Shown here: positions 28,505-41,128 of the stretch, piece after piece
Layout of the letters: each line of letters starts with the position of its first letter
Numbering within the stretch: position 1 is the stretch's first letter
DNA from: Burkholderiales bacterium
GTDB lineage: Bacteria > Pseudomonadota > Gammaproteobacteria > Burkholderiales > Burkholderiaceae_C
Assembly: GCA_017307855.1 (NCBI GenBank)
Contig: JAFKGD010000003.1
Coordinates: forward strand, 276,707 to 340,706
Length of the DNA stretch: 64,000 bases
Direction of reading: 5' to 3'
Notes under the pieces: model-generated
What the model saw: the letters and a program-made list of their open reading frames with translations, nothing else
Database searches by the model: none
Told to the model about the DNA's origin: nothing
Position numbers and translations under genes: made by a program

Positions 28505-29697
28505 ACCACCTTCGCGATGGCGGCGCAGACGTAGTCCACGTTCTTGCTGTTGAGCGCGGCCACGCACATGCGACCGGTGTCGGTGCCGTAGACGCCGAAC
28601 TCGTTGCGCAGGCGCACCATCTGGTCCCTGGAGAGGCCCGAATAGCTGAACATGCCGATCTGCGAGGTGATGAAGCCCATGTCCTGCTTCACGCCGGCGC
28701 CTTTGAGCCCATCGACCAGCTTCTGGCGCATGGCCTTGATGCGCTCGCGCATCTCGGCCAGCTCCTTCTCCCACAGCGCGCGCAACTCGGGCGTGCCCAG
28801 CACCGCGGCCACGACGGCGCCGCCGTGGGTTGGCGGGTTGCTGTAGTTGGTGCGGATGACGATCTTGAGCTGGCTGAGCACGCGCGCCGCCTCGTCCTTG
28901 TCGGCGCACAGCACCGACAGCGCGCCCACGCGTTCGCCGTAGAGGCTGAAGCTCTTGGAGAACGATGTGGAGACGAAGAAGGTCAGGCCGGCGGCGACGA
29001 ACTTGCCGATGACCGCGCCGTCCTCGGCGATGCCATGGCCGAAGCCCTGGTAGGCCATGTCGAGGAAAGGCGTGAGGCGCGCTTCCTTGACTACGGCGAC
29101 CACCTGGTCCCACTGGGCGGGCGTGAGGTCGTAGCCGGTGGGGTTGTGGCAGCAGGCATGCAGCACCACCACGGTGCCGGCGGGTGCGGCCTTCAGGCTG
29201 GCGAGCATGCCTTCGAAGTTCACGCCACGCTTGGCGGCGTCGTAGTACGCGTAGGTCTCGACGGTGAAGCCGGCCTGCGCGAACAGGGCGCGGTGGTTTT
29301 CCCAGCTCGGGTCGCTGATCAACACCTTGGCCGACGGGTTCAGCTTCCTGATGAAGTCGGCGCCCACCTTGAGGCCGCCCGTGCCGCCGATGGCCTGGAT
29401 GGTGGCGACGCGGCCGCTCTTGACGGGCTCGCTGTCGGCGCCGAACACGAGGTCCTTCACGGCCGCGTCATAGGCGGCGATGCCGTCGATGGGCAGGTAG
29501 TTGCGCGCCTTGGGTTCGGCCATCAGCTGCTTTTCGGCCGCCTGCACGCACTGCAGCAAGGGCAGTTTGCCGTTGTCGTCGAAATACACGCCCACGCCCA
29601 GGTTGACCTTGTTGGGATTGGTGTCGGCGGCGAATTGCTCGTTGAGGCCCAGGATCGGATCGCGCGGTGCCATCTCGACGGCAGTGAACAGAGACAT
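28501..29697 (-). CDS. tyrB: Aromatic amino acid aminotransferase
   Basis: A 398-residue class I PLP aminotransferase. It begins [20 protein letters not shown], has the substrate-binding [41 protein letters not shown] and the PLP-Lys loop [19 protein letters not shown]. This is the Iα subgroup of aspartate/tyrosine aminotransferases. TyrB is the likelier assignment in Burkholderiales, but AspC-type activity cannot be excluded from sequence. Coupled to the downstream nucleotidyltransferase-like gene by GTGA and divergent from uvrB. Confidence 0.88.
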   Translation of the reverse strand: MSLFTAVEMAPRDPILGLNEQFAADTNPNKVNLGVGVYFDDNGKLPLLQCVQAAEKQLMAEPKARNYLPIDGIAAYDAAVKDLVFGADSEPVKSGRVATIQAIGGTGGLKVGADFIRKLNPSAKVLISDPSWENHRALFAQAGFTVETYAYYDAAKRGVNFEGMLASLKAAPAGTVVVLHACCHNPTGYDLTPAQWDQVVAVVKEARLTPFLDMAYQGFGHGIAEDGAVIGKFVAAGLTFFVSTSFSKSFSLYGERVGALSVLCADKDEAARVLSQLKIVIRTNYSNPPTHGGAVVAAVLGTPELRALWEKELAEMRERIKAMRQKLVDGLKGAGVKQDMGFITSQIGMFSYSGLSRDQMVRLRNEFGVYGTDTGRMCVAALNSKNVDYVCAAIAKVV

Positions 29698-29847
29698 GTG
29701 ACGGAAGTCCTATGGAATGGTGTGTGGCGCCCATCGCGTGGCTCGGTTAACCTGCGCGATTGGCCGCGAATTTTAGCGCTGCGGCGCCTGCCGTTTCGCC
29801 GCCGAAATCGGCGGCCGGCCCGCCGCCCCGTTTGCCACAAGGAAGCC

Positions 29848-31968
<2,121 letters not shown>

Positions 31969-32047
31969 CGTCGGCAGGCGAGGCCGAGGCGCTCCCCCGT
32001 TTCGGGGATAGGCAAAATCAGCCTGGCCTCCAACAATCGGCTCCGCG

Positions 32048-32716
32048 ATGCAGACCTCGATCTACCTCATCGAAGACGACACGACCGTGCACGACTTCGT
32101 GCGGCGGGCGCTCCAGGCGCGGCCGGAGTGGCGGCTGGTCGGTCATTCGGCCTCGGTGTCTCACGCAGCCGTGCATGCGGCAGCGGCGGCGGCCAGCGTG
32201 TATCTGGTCGACCTGGGCCTGCCCGACGGGCGCGGCGAAGACCTGCTGCGCAGGCTGGCGCGCAGCAACCCGGGCTCCGAGCTGCTGGTGTTCACCGTGT
32301 TCGGCGACGAGTCGCGGCTGATCGGCGCCATCGAGGCCGGTGCCACCGGCTACGTGCTCAAGGGATGCAGCAGCGCCGAACTGGTGGCCGCCATCGAGCA
32401 GATCCAGGAGGGTGGGGCGCCCATCTCTTCGCTGTTGGCGCGCCTGCTGCTCAAGCGACTGCGTTCCGTGCAGGACGGTGTCGAAGCGCCACGCTCTTCC
32501 CCCGTGCACGGTGACTTCACCGACGTGCTGCTTTCGGAGCGTGAGACCGACGTGCTCAAGCTCGTGGCGCAGGGCTATGTGAACAAGGAGATCGCGCGCA
32601 AGCTCGACATCTCGGGCCACACCGTCGGCTCGCACATCAAGAATCTCTACCGCAAGTTGTCGGTACATACCCGCGTGCAGGTGGTGCGCGCCGCGCAGGA
32701 ACGCGGGCTCGTGTGA
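32048..32716 (+). CDS. LuxR/NarL-type response regulator
   Basis: A 222-residue regulator. The receiver domain has YLIEDD (residues 6-11), phosphoacceptor Asp55 in VYLVDLGLPDGRG and Lys in YVLKGCSSAE. The C-terminal HTH has LSERETDVLKLVAQGYVNKEIARKLDISGHTVGSHIKNLYRKL. Its stop overlaps the start of a histidine kinase gene (GTGA), so the pair forms a two-component system. The controlled genes are unknown. Confidence 0.92.
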   Translation: MQTSIYLIEDDTTVHDFVRRALQARPEWRLVGHSASVSHAAVHAAAAAASVYLVDLGLPDGRGEDLLRRLARSNPGSELLVFTVFGDESRLIGAIEAGATGYVLKGCSSAELVAAIEQIQEGGAPISSLLARLLLKRLRSVQDGVEAPRSSPVHGDFTDVLLSERETDVLKLVAQGYVNKEIARKLDISGHTVGSHIKNLYRKLSVHTRVQVVRAAQERGLV

Positions 32717-34620
32717 CCGCCGCTGCGCTGTCGGCGCGGCTGGCGCGCACACCGGCGTGGTTGTGGGTCGGCCTGCTGCTCACGGCCTTGCTGGTGGGCC
32801 TGGTGTTCGTGTCGCTGCCGCCCGTGCTGCCTGGCGCCGTCACCATCACGCATGCCACGGCCACGCTCGCGACGCCTGACGGCCCGCTGCGCCGCGACGT
32901 CCAACTGCCTCATGTCTGGGATGACGAGCGTCCGCCCTGGAACGGCATCGCGCGCTACGACATCCCCTGGCCCGCAAGCCTGGAGACGACGGGCGACGAG
33001 GCGATGGCCCTCTACCTGCCGCGCGTGGGCGCGCGGTTCCGGGTCTGGTTCAACGGACGGCTGGTGAAGTCCGAGCGATGGTCCGAGGCTGGCTATGTCG
33101 ATACCAGCGTCACACCTTTCATGGTCGACCTGCCAGCACCGTTGCCGGGCACGGCGGTGGGCCTCAACCAGATCTCGATAGAGGTGCAGGGGCAGCTGCT
33201 GCGCAAGAGCGGGCTGTCGGCCGTCACCATCGGTCCGCGGGCGGTGATCCTTGAACGCTACGCCAAGATCCACTGGTGGCAGGTGCAGGCCACGTGGATG
33301 GTCGCCGCTTGTTCCGTCTTTCTGGCGCTACTGGCCGGCCTGATGTGGCTGCAGACGCGTGAACGCGTGTTCGCCTTGCTCGCGGCGGCCTCGGCCGCAT
33401 GGGCCGTGCGATTGGGGCTCACGCCGTTGGTGAGCCCCGGAATGCCGTTCGGCCTGTGGTTCTATCTACACAAACTGTCCTTCACGATGTACTGCGGCTT
33501 CCTGTACCTGTTCCTGTGGGAGTTGTTCGACTTCCGGCAGGGCTTGGCGCGCAGGCTGGTGACAGCCTTGCTGCTGGTCGGGCCGGTCTGGCTGGCCGTG
33601 ACCACCTGGTCAGAGAGCTACAACCTCTACCGTGTCTGGACCGGCGTGCTGGTGCTGGTGGCTGTTTGTACCGTGGGGCTGATGCTGCACCGCGCACGCT
33701 GGGGCCTCGACGGCGAGCAAAGGCTGATGTTCGTGGTCTGTATGGTGACGGTCGTCACAGGGCTGCGGGATTTCCTGGTTGTGCAACTGGGCTGGCCCGG
33801 CGACGGCGATCTGCGCTGGATGACCACGGGCAGCCTCGTGTTCATGCTCACGCTGGCCTGGGTGATGGTGCAGCGCACCTCGGTCTATCTGCAGCAGATC
33901 GGTCGGCTCAACCGCGACCTCGAACGGCGAGTGCAGGACCGCGAGCGTGAACTGCGCAGCGCCTTCGACCAGTTGCGGGAGGCCGAGCGTCGCCAGGTCC
34001 TCGAGCAGGAGCGTCAACGCCTTACACGCGACATGCATGACGGCTTGGGCAGCCAGCTCGTGCAGGCACTGAACCTTGTGCGCGGAAATGAACCCGCGCA
34101 GCCATCGACGGTGGAGGCCATGCTCAGCCACGCGCTGGAGGAACTGCGCATGACTCTGGATTCGCTGGAGCCTCTGGAGGGCGACCTGCCGGCGATCCTG
34201 GGGACGCTGCGGCGGCGCATCGCGCCAGCACTTGAAGCGGCGGGCATCGAGCTTGTCTGGGAAGTGCAGGAGGTGCCGGCGATTGCCGTGCACGGACAGT
34301 CCATGGATTCTCGCGGCGTGATGCACCTGTTCCGTTGCCTGCAGGAGATATTCGCCAATATCGTCAAGCATGCCCGTGCCAGCCAAGTGACGGTGCGCAC
34401 TTGGCTGGAAGAAGGGCGAATTGTCCTGAGCGTGGCTGACAACGGTCGCGGCCTCGGCGCGGACAGTGCTCAAGCGGGCGGCGGCCGCGGGCTGGCCAAT
34501 ATCCGGCTGCGCGCCACGGAACTTGGCGCCCGTGTGAGCTTTGACGATGCCTCGCCGGGTACGGTCGTGAGGCTTTCGTTCGCACCGCTGCCGAGACTGG
34601 ACGCGGAATGGCCACATTGA
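32713..34620 (+). CDS. Membrane sensor histidine kinase, HisKA_3 type
   Basis: A 635-residue kinase. One N-terminal membrane helix (residues ~16-36) is followed by a ~150-residue periplasmic beta-rich domain, then about seven hydrophobic spans (residues ~193-385), the 7TMR-DISM arrangement. A coiled coil at 395-435 leads to the HisKA_3 motif RLTRDMHDGLGSQLVQAL (His442) and an HATPase domain with VADNGRGLG and GGRGLANIRLRATELGA. The ligand is unknown; 7TMR-DISM domains often sense carbohydrates or small ligands. GTG start overlaps the regulator gene. Confidence 0.88.
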   Translation: MTAAALSARLARTPAWLWVGLLLTALLVGLVFVSLPPVLPGAVTITHATATLATPDGPLRRDVQLPHVWDDERPPWNGIARYDIPWPASLETTGDEAMALYLPRVGARFRVWFNGRLVKSERWSEAGYVDTSVTPFMVDLPAPLPGTAVGLNQISIEVQGQLLRKSGLSAVTIGPRAVILERYAKIHWWQVQATWMVAACSVFLALLAGLMWLQTRERVFALLAAASAAWAVRLGLTPLVSPGMPFGLWFYLHKLSFTMYCGFLYLFLWELFDFRQGLARRLVTALLLVGPVWLAVTTWSESYNLYRVWTGVLVLVAVCTVGLMLHRARWGLDGEQRLMFVVCMVTVVTGLRDFLVVQLGWPGDGDLRWMTTGSLVFMLTLAWVMVQRTSVYLQQIGRLNRDLERRVQDRERELRSAFDQLREAERRQVLEQERQRLTRDMHDGLGSQLVQALNLVRGNEPAQPSTVEAMLSHALEELRMTLDSLEPLEGDLPAILGTLRRRIAPALEAAGIELVWEVQEVPAIAVHGQSMDSRGVMHLFRCLQEIFANIVKHARASQVTVRTWLEEGRIVLSVADNGRGLGADSAQAGGGRGLANIRLRATELGARVSFDDASPGTVVRLSFAPLPRLDAEWPH

Positions 34621-34702
34621 AGGAACCCTTTGTCCTTGTCGGGATCAATAGAAGCTACTGATCAGTTCAGTTACCCGATAAAAACAATAGGGTTTATGTG
34701 GT

Positions 34703-34727
34703 ATAGTTGAGTCCATTACTCGACAAC
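34703..34727 (+). promoter_or_regulatory. Candidate IscR type 1 operator before iscR
   Basis: ATAGTTGAGT - 5 bases - ACTCGACAAC resembles the imperfect dyad bound by [2Fe-2S] IscR in front of isc operons. It ends 118 bases before the iscR ATG. The long 5' leader (34728-34845) contains no evident gene. Confidence 0.6.
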
Positions 34728-34845
34728 AACAACCAACCCTTAACGATGAAGGGCCAGCGGCATCGCTGGAAGGGCGGAGACCGGGGTGCCATCCACGAGA
34801 GGGGTGGTGCCGATTCAAGCGAAGCCAACGTTTTAGGAGCTTGCG

Positions 34846-35382
34846 ATGCGTCTCACTACCAAAGGCCGTTTTGCGGTCACTGCCATGATCGATCTGGCGC
34901 TGCGCCAGAACAACGGGCCAGTAACCCTGGCCGCGATCAGCCAGCGGCAGCAGATTTCGCTGTCCTATCTGGAACAGCTGTTCGGCAAGTTGCGTCGCCA
35001 TGAGCTCGTCGAATCCACCCGTGGCCCCGGCGGCGGTTACACGCTGGGCCGCAAGGCGGCGGACATCACCGTGGCCGACATCATCGTCTCGGTGGACGAG
35101 CCGATCGACGCCACCCACTGTGGTGGCAAGGAAAACTGCCTGGGCGAAGCCGGCCGCTGCATGACGCACGAGCTGTGGTCGCAACTCAACCAGCGCATGG
35201 TCGAGTTCCTCGATTCGGTCACGCTGCAGAAGCTGGTCGATGAGCAGATCGCCAAGGGCGTGCAGATCGAGGACAAGCCCAGCCCCAAGCGCGCCATTTC
35301 GAGTGCGCCCGTGGTCAAGCCCATCCGCGTGAACGCACCCAATTCGGTGTTCGCGCTCGGCAACGCCTTCGCAAAATCCTGA
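34846..35382 (+). CDS. iscR: Fe-S cluster regulator IscR
   Basis: A 178-residue Rrf2-family regulator. The winged helix begins MRLTTKGRFAVTAMIDLA and includes ISLSYLEQLFGKLRRHELVESTRGPGGGY. Cluster ligands are Cys92, Cys98, Cys105 and His107 in the HCGGKENCLGEAGRCMTH stretch, one residue longer between the last two Cys than in E. coli. With a [2Fe-2S] cluster it represses the isc operon, giving feedback on cluster supply. First gene of iscRSUA-hscBA-fdx. Confidence 0.97.
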   Translation: MRLTTKGRFAVTAMIDLALRQNNGPVTLAAISQRQQISLSYLEQLFGKLRRHELVESTRGPGGGYTLGRKAADITVADIIVSVDEPIDATHCGGKENCLGEAGRCMTHELWSQLNQRMVEFLDSVTLQKLVDEQIAKGVQIEDKPSPKRAISSAPVVKPIRVNAPNSVFALGNAFAKS

Positions 35383-35463
35383 TGAACGACGGTGGCTGCC
35401 GTGCCGGAGTTTTCCGGCATGGCGGTCCGCCGGTGTGCCCTGCCTGAAGTATTCGAGCCAGCC

Positions 35464-36684
35464 ATGGACATGACCCCGCACTTTCCCATCTACATGGATT
35501 ACGGCGCCACCACGCCGGTGGATCCGCGCGTCGTCGACGCGATGATCCCGTGGTTGCGCGAGCATTTCGGCAACCCGGCATCGCGCAGCCATGCGTGGGG
35601 CTGGGAGGCCGAGGAGGCCGTCGAGAAGGCCCGCACCCAGGTGGCCGACCTGATCGGCGCCGATCCGCGCGAGATTGTCTGGACGTCCGGTGCGACCGAA
35701 TCGAACAACCTTGCCATCAAGGGTGCGGCTCATTTCTACCAGGGCAAGGGCAAACATCTCATCACCGTGAAGACCGAGCACAAGGCCGTGCTCGACACCA
35801 CGCGCGAGCTGGAGCGGCAGGGCTTCGAGGTCACATACATGGACGTGCAGGAAGACGGCCTGCTCGATCTGGACCAACTGCGTGCGGCCATCCGGCCCGA
35901 CACCATCCTGATGAGCGTGATGTTCGTGAACAACGAGATCGGCGTCGTGCAGGATATTGCCGCCATCGGCGCCATGTGCCGCGAGAAGGGCGTGATTTTC
36001 CACGTCGATGCGGCGCAGGCCACTGGCAAGGTCGAGATCGACCTCAAGACGCTGCCTGTCGACCTGTTGAGCCTGGCTTCGCACAAGACCTACGGCCCCA
36101 AGGGCATCGGGGCGCTGTATGTGCGCCGCAAGCCGCGCATCCGCCTGGAAGCGCAGATGCACGGTGGTGGTCACGAGCGTGGCATGCGCTCGGGCACGCT
36201 GCCCACGCACCAGATCGTCGGAATGGGTGAAGCTTTCCGCATTGCCCGCGAGGAAATGGCCAAGGACGCCGAACACGCACGCCGCCTGCAGACGCGTCTG
36301 CTGGATGGCCTCAAGGATGTCGAGCAGGTGTTCATCAACGGCCATCTCGAAAAGCGCGTGCCGCACAATCTGAACATCAGCTTCAACTACGTCGAGGGCG
36401 AGTCGCTGATCATGGGCATCAAGGGTCTGGCGGTGTCGTCGGGCTCGGCCTGCACGTCGGCCAGCCTGGAGCCCAGCTATGTGCTTCGCGCCCTGGGCCG
36501 CAGCGACGAGCTGGCCCACAGCAGCCTGCGCATGACCATCGGCCGTTTCACGACCGAGGAAGAAATCGACTACGCCATTTCAACCATCCGCCACAACGTC
36601 GCCAAGCTCCGTGAGCTGAGCCCGCTGTGGGAGATGTACAAGGACGGCGTCGACCTGAGCACCATCCAGTGGACGGCGCATTGA
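35464..36684 (+). CDS. iscS: Cysteine desulfurase IscS
   Basis: A 406-residue PLP enzyme that takes sulfur from cysteine for Fe-S clusters and tRNA thiolation. PLP-Lys208 lies in [12 protein letters not shown], and the sulfur-carrying Cys330 in [14 protein letters not shown]. The group I type active loop identifies IscS rather than SufS. ATG 35464 is used; ATG 35470 ([12 protein letters not shown]) matches the common beta-proteobacterial start and is equally possible. The far upstream GTG 35392 is rejected. Confidence 0.97.
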   Translation: MDMTPHFPIYMDYGATTPVDPRVVDAMIPWLREHFGNPASRSHAWGWEAEEAVEKARTQVADLIGADPREIVWTSGATESNNLAIKGAAHFYQGKGKHLITVKTEHKAVLDTTRELERQGFEVTYMDVQEDGLLDLDQLRAAIRPDTILMSVMFVNNEIGVVQDIAAIGAMCREKGVIFHVDAAQATGKVEIDLKTLPVDLLSLASHKTYGPKGIGALYVRRKPRIRLEAQMHGGGHERGMRSGTLPTHQIVGMGEAFRIAREEMAKDAEHARRLQTRLLDGLKDVEQVFINGHLEKRVPHNLNISFNYVEGESLIMGIKGLAVSSGSACTSASLEPSYVLRALGRSDELAHSSLRMTIGRFTTEEEIDYAISTIRHNVAKLRELSPLWEMYKDGVDLSTIQWTAH

Positions 36685-36747
36685 AGCGCCCCACTGCGAC
36701 CGCAAATACATAACACGTACCCACGAAATCAGCGCAAGAGGCTTGCC

Positions 36748-37146
36748 ATGGCTTATTCGGAAAAAGTGATCGATCATTACGAGAACCCCCGCAACGTCGG
36801 GTCGTTCGAAAAGGGTGATGAAACCGTTGGCACCGGCATGGTCGGTGCACCGGCCTGCGGCGACGTGATGAAGCTGCAGATCAAGGTCAACCCCGACACC
36901 GGCGTGATCGAGGATGCCCGCTTCAAGACCTACGGTTGCGGCTCGGCCATCGCGTCCAGCTCGCTTGTGACCGAATGGGTCAAGGGCAAGACGCTCGACG
37001 AGGCCGCGGGCCTCAAGAACAGCCAGATCGCTGAAGAACTGGCGCTGCCGCCAGTCAAGATCCACTGCTCCATCCTGGCCGAGGACGCGATCAAGGCTGC
37101 GGTGGACGACTACCGCAAGAAGCACGCGAGTCTGGCCACGCACTGA
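36748..37146 (+). CDS. iscU: Fe-S cluster scaffold IscU
   Basis: A 132-residue scaffold on which [2Fe-2S] clusters are built. Ligands are Cys37 (with Asp39) in GAPACGDVMK, Cys64 in KTYGCGSAIAS and His106-Cys107 in KIHCSILAED. The HscA-recognition motif LPPVK is at residues 100-104. All key residues are present. It follows iscS by 63 bases. Confidence 0.98.
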   Translation: MAYSEKVIDHYENPRNVGSFEKGDETVGTGMVGAPACGDVMKLQIKVNPDTGVIEDARFKTYGCGSAIASSSLVTEWVKGKTLDEAAGLKNSQIAEELALPPVKIHCSILAEDAIKAAVDDYRKKHASLATH

Positions 37147-37158
37147 GGAAGCCGCGAA

Positions 37159-37482
37159 ATGTCCGTCACGCTCACCGAGGCTGCTGCCCGCCATGTGACC
37201 CGCTACCTGTCCAGGCGGGGCAAGGGCGTGGGTGTGCGGCTGGGTGTCAAGACCACGGGCTGCTCGGGCCTGGCGTACAAGCTCGAGTACGTGGACGAGG
37301 TCGCGCCGGAAGACACGGTGTTCGAGGATCACGGCATCAAGGTGCTGGTCGATCCCAAGAGCCTGGCCTACCTCGACGGCACGCAACTCGACTTCGTGCG
37401 CGAGGGCCTCAACGAAGGCTTCCGCTTCAACAACCCCAATGAGCGCGATCGCTGCGGCTGCGGGGAATCGTTCCGCATCTGA
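37159..37482 (+). CDS. iscA: Fe-S cluster assembly protein IscA
   Basis: A 107-residue A-type carrier. The three conserved Cys are Cys35 ([14 protein letters not shown]) and Cys99/Cys101 (DRCGCGESF). A-type carriers pass clusters, mainly [4Fe-4S], to target enzymes. It lies 12 bases after iscU. A hairpin with a T-run follows, perhaps lowering expression of the chaperone genes downstream. Confidence 0.97.
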   Translation: MSVTLTEAAARHVTRYLSRRGKGVGVRLGVKTTGCSGLAYKLEYVDEVAPEDTVFEDHGIKVLVDPKSLAYLDGTQLDFVREGLNEGFRFNNPNERDRCGCGESFRI

Positions 37483-37505
37483 CCCGCCGGCGACGTCCGC
37501 CGACA

Positions 37506-37539
37506 GCCGCCAGCCACCTTCCGTGCCGGCGGCTTTTTT
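37506..37539 (+). terminator. Terminator-like hairpin between iscA and hscB
   Basis: GCCGCC (37506-37511) pairs with GGCGGC (37528-37533), a 16-base loop, then TTTTTT. The short stem and long loop suggest partial termination (attenuation) within the operon rather than a full stop. Confidence 0.55.
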
Positions 37540-37547
37540 CTTGAGCC

Positions 37548-38066
37548 ATGAATCTCCAGTCCAGTGATTTCGAGCTGTTCGGCGTGCCCGAGCGTTTCGC
37601 GCAGGATCGCGCCGCGCTCGATGCGCGGTGGAAGGAGCTGCAGCGCGAGGCGCACCCCGACCGTTTCGCCAGCCAGGGCGCGGCCGCGCAGCGCGTGGCC
37701 ATGCAATGGTCGGTGCGCATCAACGAAGCCTATCAACGACTGAAGGATCCGCTGCGCCGTGCGGCTTATCTCTGCGAGCGCCAGGGCGCGCGCATCGAGG
37801 CCGAGAACAACACGGCGATGCCGGCGGCCTTTCTGATGCAGCAGATGGAGTGGCGCGAGTCACTGGACGACGCGGCGGATGAGGCCGCACTGGAGGCGCT
37901 GGCCGACGACGTCCAGCGCGTGCGTCGCGCGACCTTCGATGCACTGGCCCGTACGCTGGACGAAGAGCGCGACTTCGCTGGCGCCGTGGCCCACGTCAGA
38001 GCCCTCATGTTCATTGAGCGCTTTGCCTCCGACGTCGAGGGCCGGCTCGAGAGACTGGGACAATAG
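37548..38066 (+). CDS. hscB: Fe-S co-chaperone HscB
   Basis: A 172-residue J-protein. The J domain holds [11 protein letters not shown] with the HPD triad that stimulates the HscA ATPase, followed by [17 protein letters not shown]. The C-terminal three-helix bundle (residues ~80-170) binds IscU. It starts six bases upstream of hscA in the operon. Confidence 0.95.
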   Translation: MNLQSSDFELFGVPERFAQDRAALDARWKELQREAHPDRFASQGAAAQRVAMQWSVRINEAYQRLKDPLRRAAYLCERQGARIEAENNTAMPAAFLMQQMEWRESLDDAADEAALEALADDVQRVRRATFDALARTLDEERDFAGAVAHVRALMFIERFASDVEGRLERLGQ

Positions 38067-38071
38067 CGTCC

Positions 38072-39922
38072 ATGGCATTGCTGCAGATTTCCGAGCCCGG
38101 ACAGTCGCCCGATCCGCACCAGCGGCGCATCGCGGTCGGCATCGACCTGGGCACCACCCATTCACTCGTGGCGGCCGTCCGCAACGGCGTGGCCGAATGC
38201 CTGCCGGACGATCAGGGCCGCGTGTTGCTGCCCTCCGCGGTGCGCTATGGCGCCGATGGCCGACGCGTCGTCGGTCATGAGGCGACGGGGCAGGGCGAGG
38301 CAGCCGACACCATCCTCTCGGTGAAGCGTTTCATGGGCCGCGGCCTGGCTGACATCGAGGGCCGTGAGCGCCTGCCCTACACCTTCGTCGACAAGCCCGG
38401 CATGGTGGCCCTGCAGACCGCGCAGGGCGAGAAATCGCCCGTCGAGGTCAGCGCCGACATCCTGGCGACCTTGCGCTACCGAGCCGAGGACACGTTCAAC
38501 GACGACCTGTACGGCGTCGTCATCACCGTGCCAGCCTATTTCGACGATGCGCAGCGCCAGGCCACCAAGGATGCCGCGCAACTGGCAGGCCTCAACGTGC
38601 TGCGCCTCATCAACGAACCGACGGCGGCGGCCATCGCCTATGGTCTCGACAACGCCAGCGAGGGCGTCTACGCCATCTATGACCTCGGAGGTGGCACATT
38701 CGACATCTCCATCCTGCGTCTGGCGCGTGGCGTGTTCGAGGTCATCGCCACCGGCGGCGACTCGGCATTGGGCGGCGACGACTACGACCGCGCGCTCGGC
38801 GAGCATGTGCTGCGGCAGGCTGGCCGAGTGGCCGCCACGCCGGCCGACAAGGCTGCCGTCAAGGCCGCGGCACGCGCCTGCAAGGAAGCCTTGTCGGCCA
38901 GCGGCGAGGCCGTGTTCGACGCCACGCTGTCGGATGGGCCGCTGCTCAGCACGGTCGATGCCACGACGTTCGAGGCCGTCACGGCCGAGCTGACGGCGCG
39001 CTCGATGTCTGCCGTGCGGCGCGCGTTGCGCGATGCGCGATTGTCGAAGGACGACGTGCAGGGCGTGGTGCTGGTCGGCGGGTCCACGCGCATGCCGCAG
39101 GTGCGTCAGGCCGTGGCGGCGTTCTTCGGTCGCGAGCCGCTCACCAACCTCGACCCGGACGAAGTGGTCGCGCTCGGTGCGGCCGTGCAGGCCAACCAGC
39201 TGGCGGGCAACGATGGCGAGGGCAACCTGCTGCTGCTCGACGTGATCCCGTTGTCGCTGGGCATCGAGACCATGGGCGGCCTGGTGGAGCGCATCGTGCC
39301 GCGCAACCAGACCATCCCCACCGCGATGGCGCAGGACTTCACCACCTACCAGGATGGCCAGACCGCGCTGGCGCTGCATGTGGTGCAGGGCGAGCGCGAC
39401 CTGGTGGCGGACTGCCGCAGCCTCGCGCGTTTCGAGCTGAGGGGCATCCCGCCTATGGCGGCCGGCGCGGCGCGCATCCGCGTCACCTTCACCATCGATG
39501 CCGACGGGTTGCTCAGCGTTTCCGCGCGCGAGCAGGGCAGTGGGGTCGAGGCCCGCATCGACGTCAAGCCGTCGTACGGACTGGCCGAGGACGACATCGC
39601 CCGCATGCTGCGCGAGAGTTTTTCCACGGCCGGGCAGGACATGCAGGCCCGCGCCCTGGCCGAAGCGCGGCTCGATGCCGACCGGCTGGTGCTGGCCACG
39701 CAATCGGCCATCGAGGCCGACGGCGACCTGCTATCGCCGCAGGAACGTACCGAAGTGGATGCGCTGATCGAGCGCTTGCGTCAGATGGCCGCCGGCACCG
39801 ACGCGGCGGCCATCGAGGCCGCCACGCAGGACCTCGCCAAAGGCACGGAAGCCTTCGCAGCCGAGCGTATGAACCGGGGCATCCGCCAGGCCCTGGCCGG
39901 TAAGAACGTCGAATCGCTTTGA
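38072..39922 (+). CDS. hscA: Fe-S assembly chaperone HscA
   Basis: A 616-residue Hsp70 paralogue specialised for IscU. The nucleotide-binding domain has [28 protein letters not shown] and [17 protein letters not shown]. The linker-substrate domain starts at [18 protein letters not shown]. HscA binds the LPPVK motif of IscU and drives cluster release using ATP with HscB. Length agrees with the family. Confidence 0.97.
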   Translation: MALLQISEPGQSPDPHQRRIAVGIDLGTTHSLVAAVRNGVAECLPDDQGRVLLPSAVRYGADGRRVVGHEATGQGEAADTILSVKRFMGRGLADIEGRERLPYTFVDKPGMVALQTAQGEKSPVEVSADILATLRYRAEDTFNDDLYGVVITVPAYFDDAQRQATKDAAQLAGLNVLRLINEPTAAAIAYGLDNASEGVYAIYDLGGGTFDISILRLARGVFEVIATGGDSALGGDDYDRALGEHVLRQAGRVAATPADKAAVKAAARACKEALSASGEAVFDATLSDGPLLSTVDATTFEAVTAELTARSMSAVRRALRDARLSKDDVQGVVLVGGSTRMPQVRQAVAAFFGREPLTNLDPDEVVALGAAVQANQLAGNDGEGNLLLLDVIPLSLGIETMGGLVERIVPRNQTIPTAMAQDFTTYQDGQTALALHVVQGERDLVADCRSLARFELRGIPPMAAGAARIRVTFTIDADGLLSVSAREQGSGVEARIDVKPSYGLAEDDIARMLRESFSTAGQDMQARALAEARLDADRLVLATQSAIEADGDLLSPQERTEVDALIERLRQMAAGTDAAAIEAATQDLAKGTEAFAAERMNRGIRQALAGKNVESL

Positions 39923-39929
39923 GAACAAT

Positions 39930-40268
39930 ATGGCGCTCATCAAGATATTGCCCCACCCCGAGTTTTGCCCGCAAGGTGCCCAGATCGAGGCGCCTGCGGG
40001 CACGTCGATCTGCGAAGCGCTGCTGGACAACGACATCCGCATCGAGCACGCCTGCGACATGAGCTGCGCCTGCACAACCTGCCACGTCATCGTGCGCGAA
40101 GGCTACGCATCGCTCAACGAGGCGGACGAGAACGAGGAAGACCTGCTCGACCGCGCCTGGGGCCTGACGCCGCAGTCGCGCCTGTCGTGCCAGGCGATCG
40201 TGGCGCGGGAAGATCTCGTGGTGGAGATTCCCAAGTACACGATCAACCATGCCCGTGAGAATCACTGA
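39930..40268 (+). CDS. fdx: ISC-type [2Fe-2S] ferredoxin
   Basis: A 112-residue adrenodoxin-like ferredoxin. Cluster ligands are Cys42, Cys48, Cys51 and Cys87 (ACDMSCACTTCHV, LSCQAIV). It supplies electrons for cluster assembly on IscU. The HIVREG and acidic NEADENEED segments are typical partner-binding regions. It follows hscA by seven bases and closes the isc operon. Confidence 0.96.
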   Translation: MALIKILPHPEFCPQGAQIEAPAGTSICEALLDNDIRIEHACDMSCACTTCHVIVREGYASLNEADENEEDLLDRAWGLTPQSRLSCQAIVAREDLVVEIPKYTINHARENH

Positions 40269-40292
40269 CATCCGCCCGAACTGGATCGCCTC

Positions 40293-41009
40293 ATGTCACG
40301 TCTGATCGTCCTCGACACCGAAACCACCGGCCTGTCGGCCGCCACCGGCGACCGCATCATCGAGATCGGCTGCGTCGAACTCGTGGCGCGCAAGCTCACC
40401 GGCAACAACCGGCACTTCTACGTCAACCCCGAGCGCGACAGCCATGAAGACGCGCTCAAGGTCCACGGCATCAGCAACGAATTCCTGCGCGACAAGCCCA
40501 AGTTCGCCGAGATCGCCGACGACCTGATGGAGTACCTGCGCGGCGCCGAGATCATCATCCACAACGCGCCCTTCGACGTCGGCTTCCTCAACAAGGAACT
40601 CGAACTGCTGGGCCGCGAGGGTTTCCACACCATCGCCGCCAGCGTGACCGACACGCTGGTGATGGCCAAGGAGCTGTGGCCGGGCAAGCGCAATTCACTC
40701 GACTCGCTGTGCGACCGCCTGGGCGTGGACAATTCGGGGCGTACGCTGCACGGCGCTTTGCTGGATGCCGAACTGCTGGCCGACGTCTATATCAACATGA
40801 CGCGTGGCCAGGACGCGCTGCTGATCGATGCGGCTGACGAAGAAAGCGAAGTCACCCAGGTCGAGGTGATCGACCTGCGCGGTATCGAGTTGCCCGTACT
40901 GCGGGCCAGCGAGCAGGAGCTGGCAGCGCATGCCGAAGTGCTTAACCAGCTTGACAAGGCGAGCGGCGGCAAGACGATCTGGCGGACAGCCGAAATTTCT
41001 GTGGCATAA
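40293..41009 (+). CDS. dnaQ: DNA polymerase III epsilon subunit (proofreading exonuclease)
   Basis: A 238-residue 3'-5' exonuclease of the DEDDh group. Exo I is VLDTETTGLSAATGDRIIEIG (Asp8, Glu10), Exo II is EIIIHNAPFDVGFLNKEL and Exo III is TLHGALLDAELLADVY. The C-terminal ~50 residues bind the polymerase alpha subunit. The gene lies directly before tRNA-Val, and the tRNA promoter must overlap its 3' end. Confidence 0.95.
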   Translation: MSRLIVLDTETTGLSAATGDRIIEIGCVELVARKLTGNNRHFYVNPERDSHEDALKVHGISNEFLRDKPKFAEIADDLMEYLRGAEIIIHNAPFDVGFLNKELELLGREGFHTIAASVTDTLVMAKELWPGKRNSLDSLCDRLGVDNSGRTLHGALLDAELLADVYINMTRGQDALLIDAADEESEVTQVEVIDLRGIELPVLRASEQELAAHAEVLNQLDKASGGKTIWRTAEISVA

Positions 41010-41034
41010 TCGCAGGCTTTCCTGCAAGGGAAAC

Positions 41035-41109
41035 GGGTGATTAGCTCAGCGGTAGAGCACTGCCTTCACACGGCAGGGGTCGCAGGTTCAAACCCTGCAT
41101 CACCCACCA
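41035..41109 (+). tRNA. tRNA-Val(CAC)
   Basis: A complete cloverleaf: acceptor stem GGGTGAT/ATCACCC, D arm GCTC-AGCGGTA-GAGC, anticodon stem CTGCC/GGCAG around loop TTCACAC (anticodon CAC, codon GUG), T arm GCAGG-TTCAAAC-CCTGC and encoded CCA. A CATAAT -10-like hexamer lies at 41005-41010. Its 3' end borders the accessory region, making it the probable chromosomal anchor of an integrated element. Confidence 0.97.
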
Positions 41110-41128
41110 GAATTTATTGAGTGAAATC

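Noticed and set aside
28480-29847. A very long open frame running through the tyrB region into uvrB
   Set aside because: The upstream part is the GC-rich antisense shadow of tyrB. UvrB starts naturally at 29848 with its family N-terminus.
29698-29847. A LexA box before uvrB
   Set aside because: No CTGT-N8-ACAG-like dyad could be found in the divergent tyrB-uvrB gap.
34707-35003. A plus-strand frame overlapping the iscR leader and start
   Set aside because: It overlaps the iscR coding region in another frame and crosses the operator region; it has no family features.
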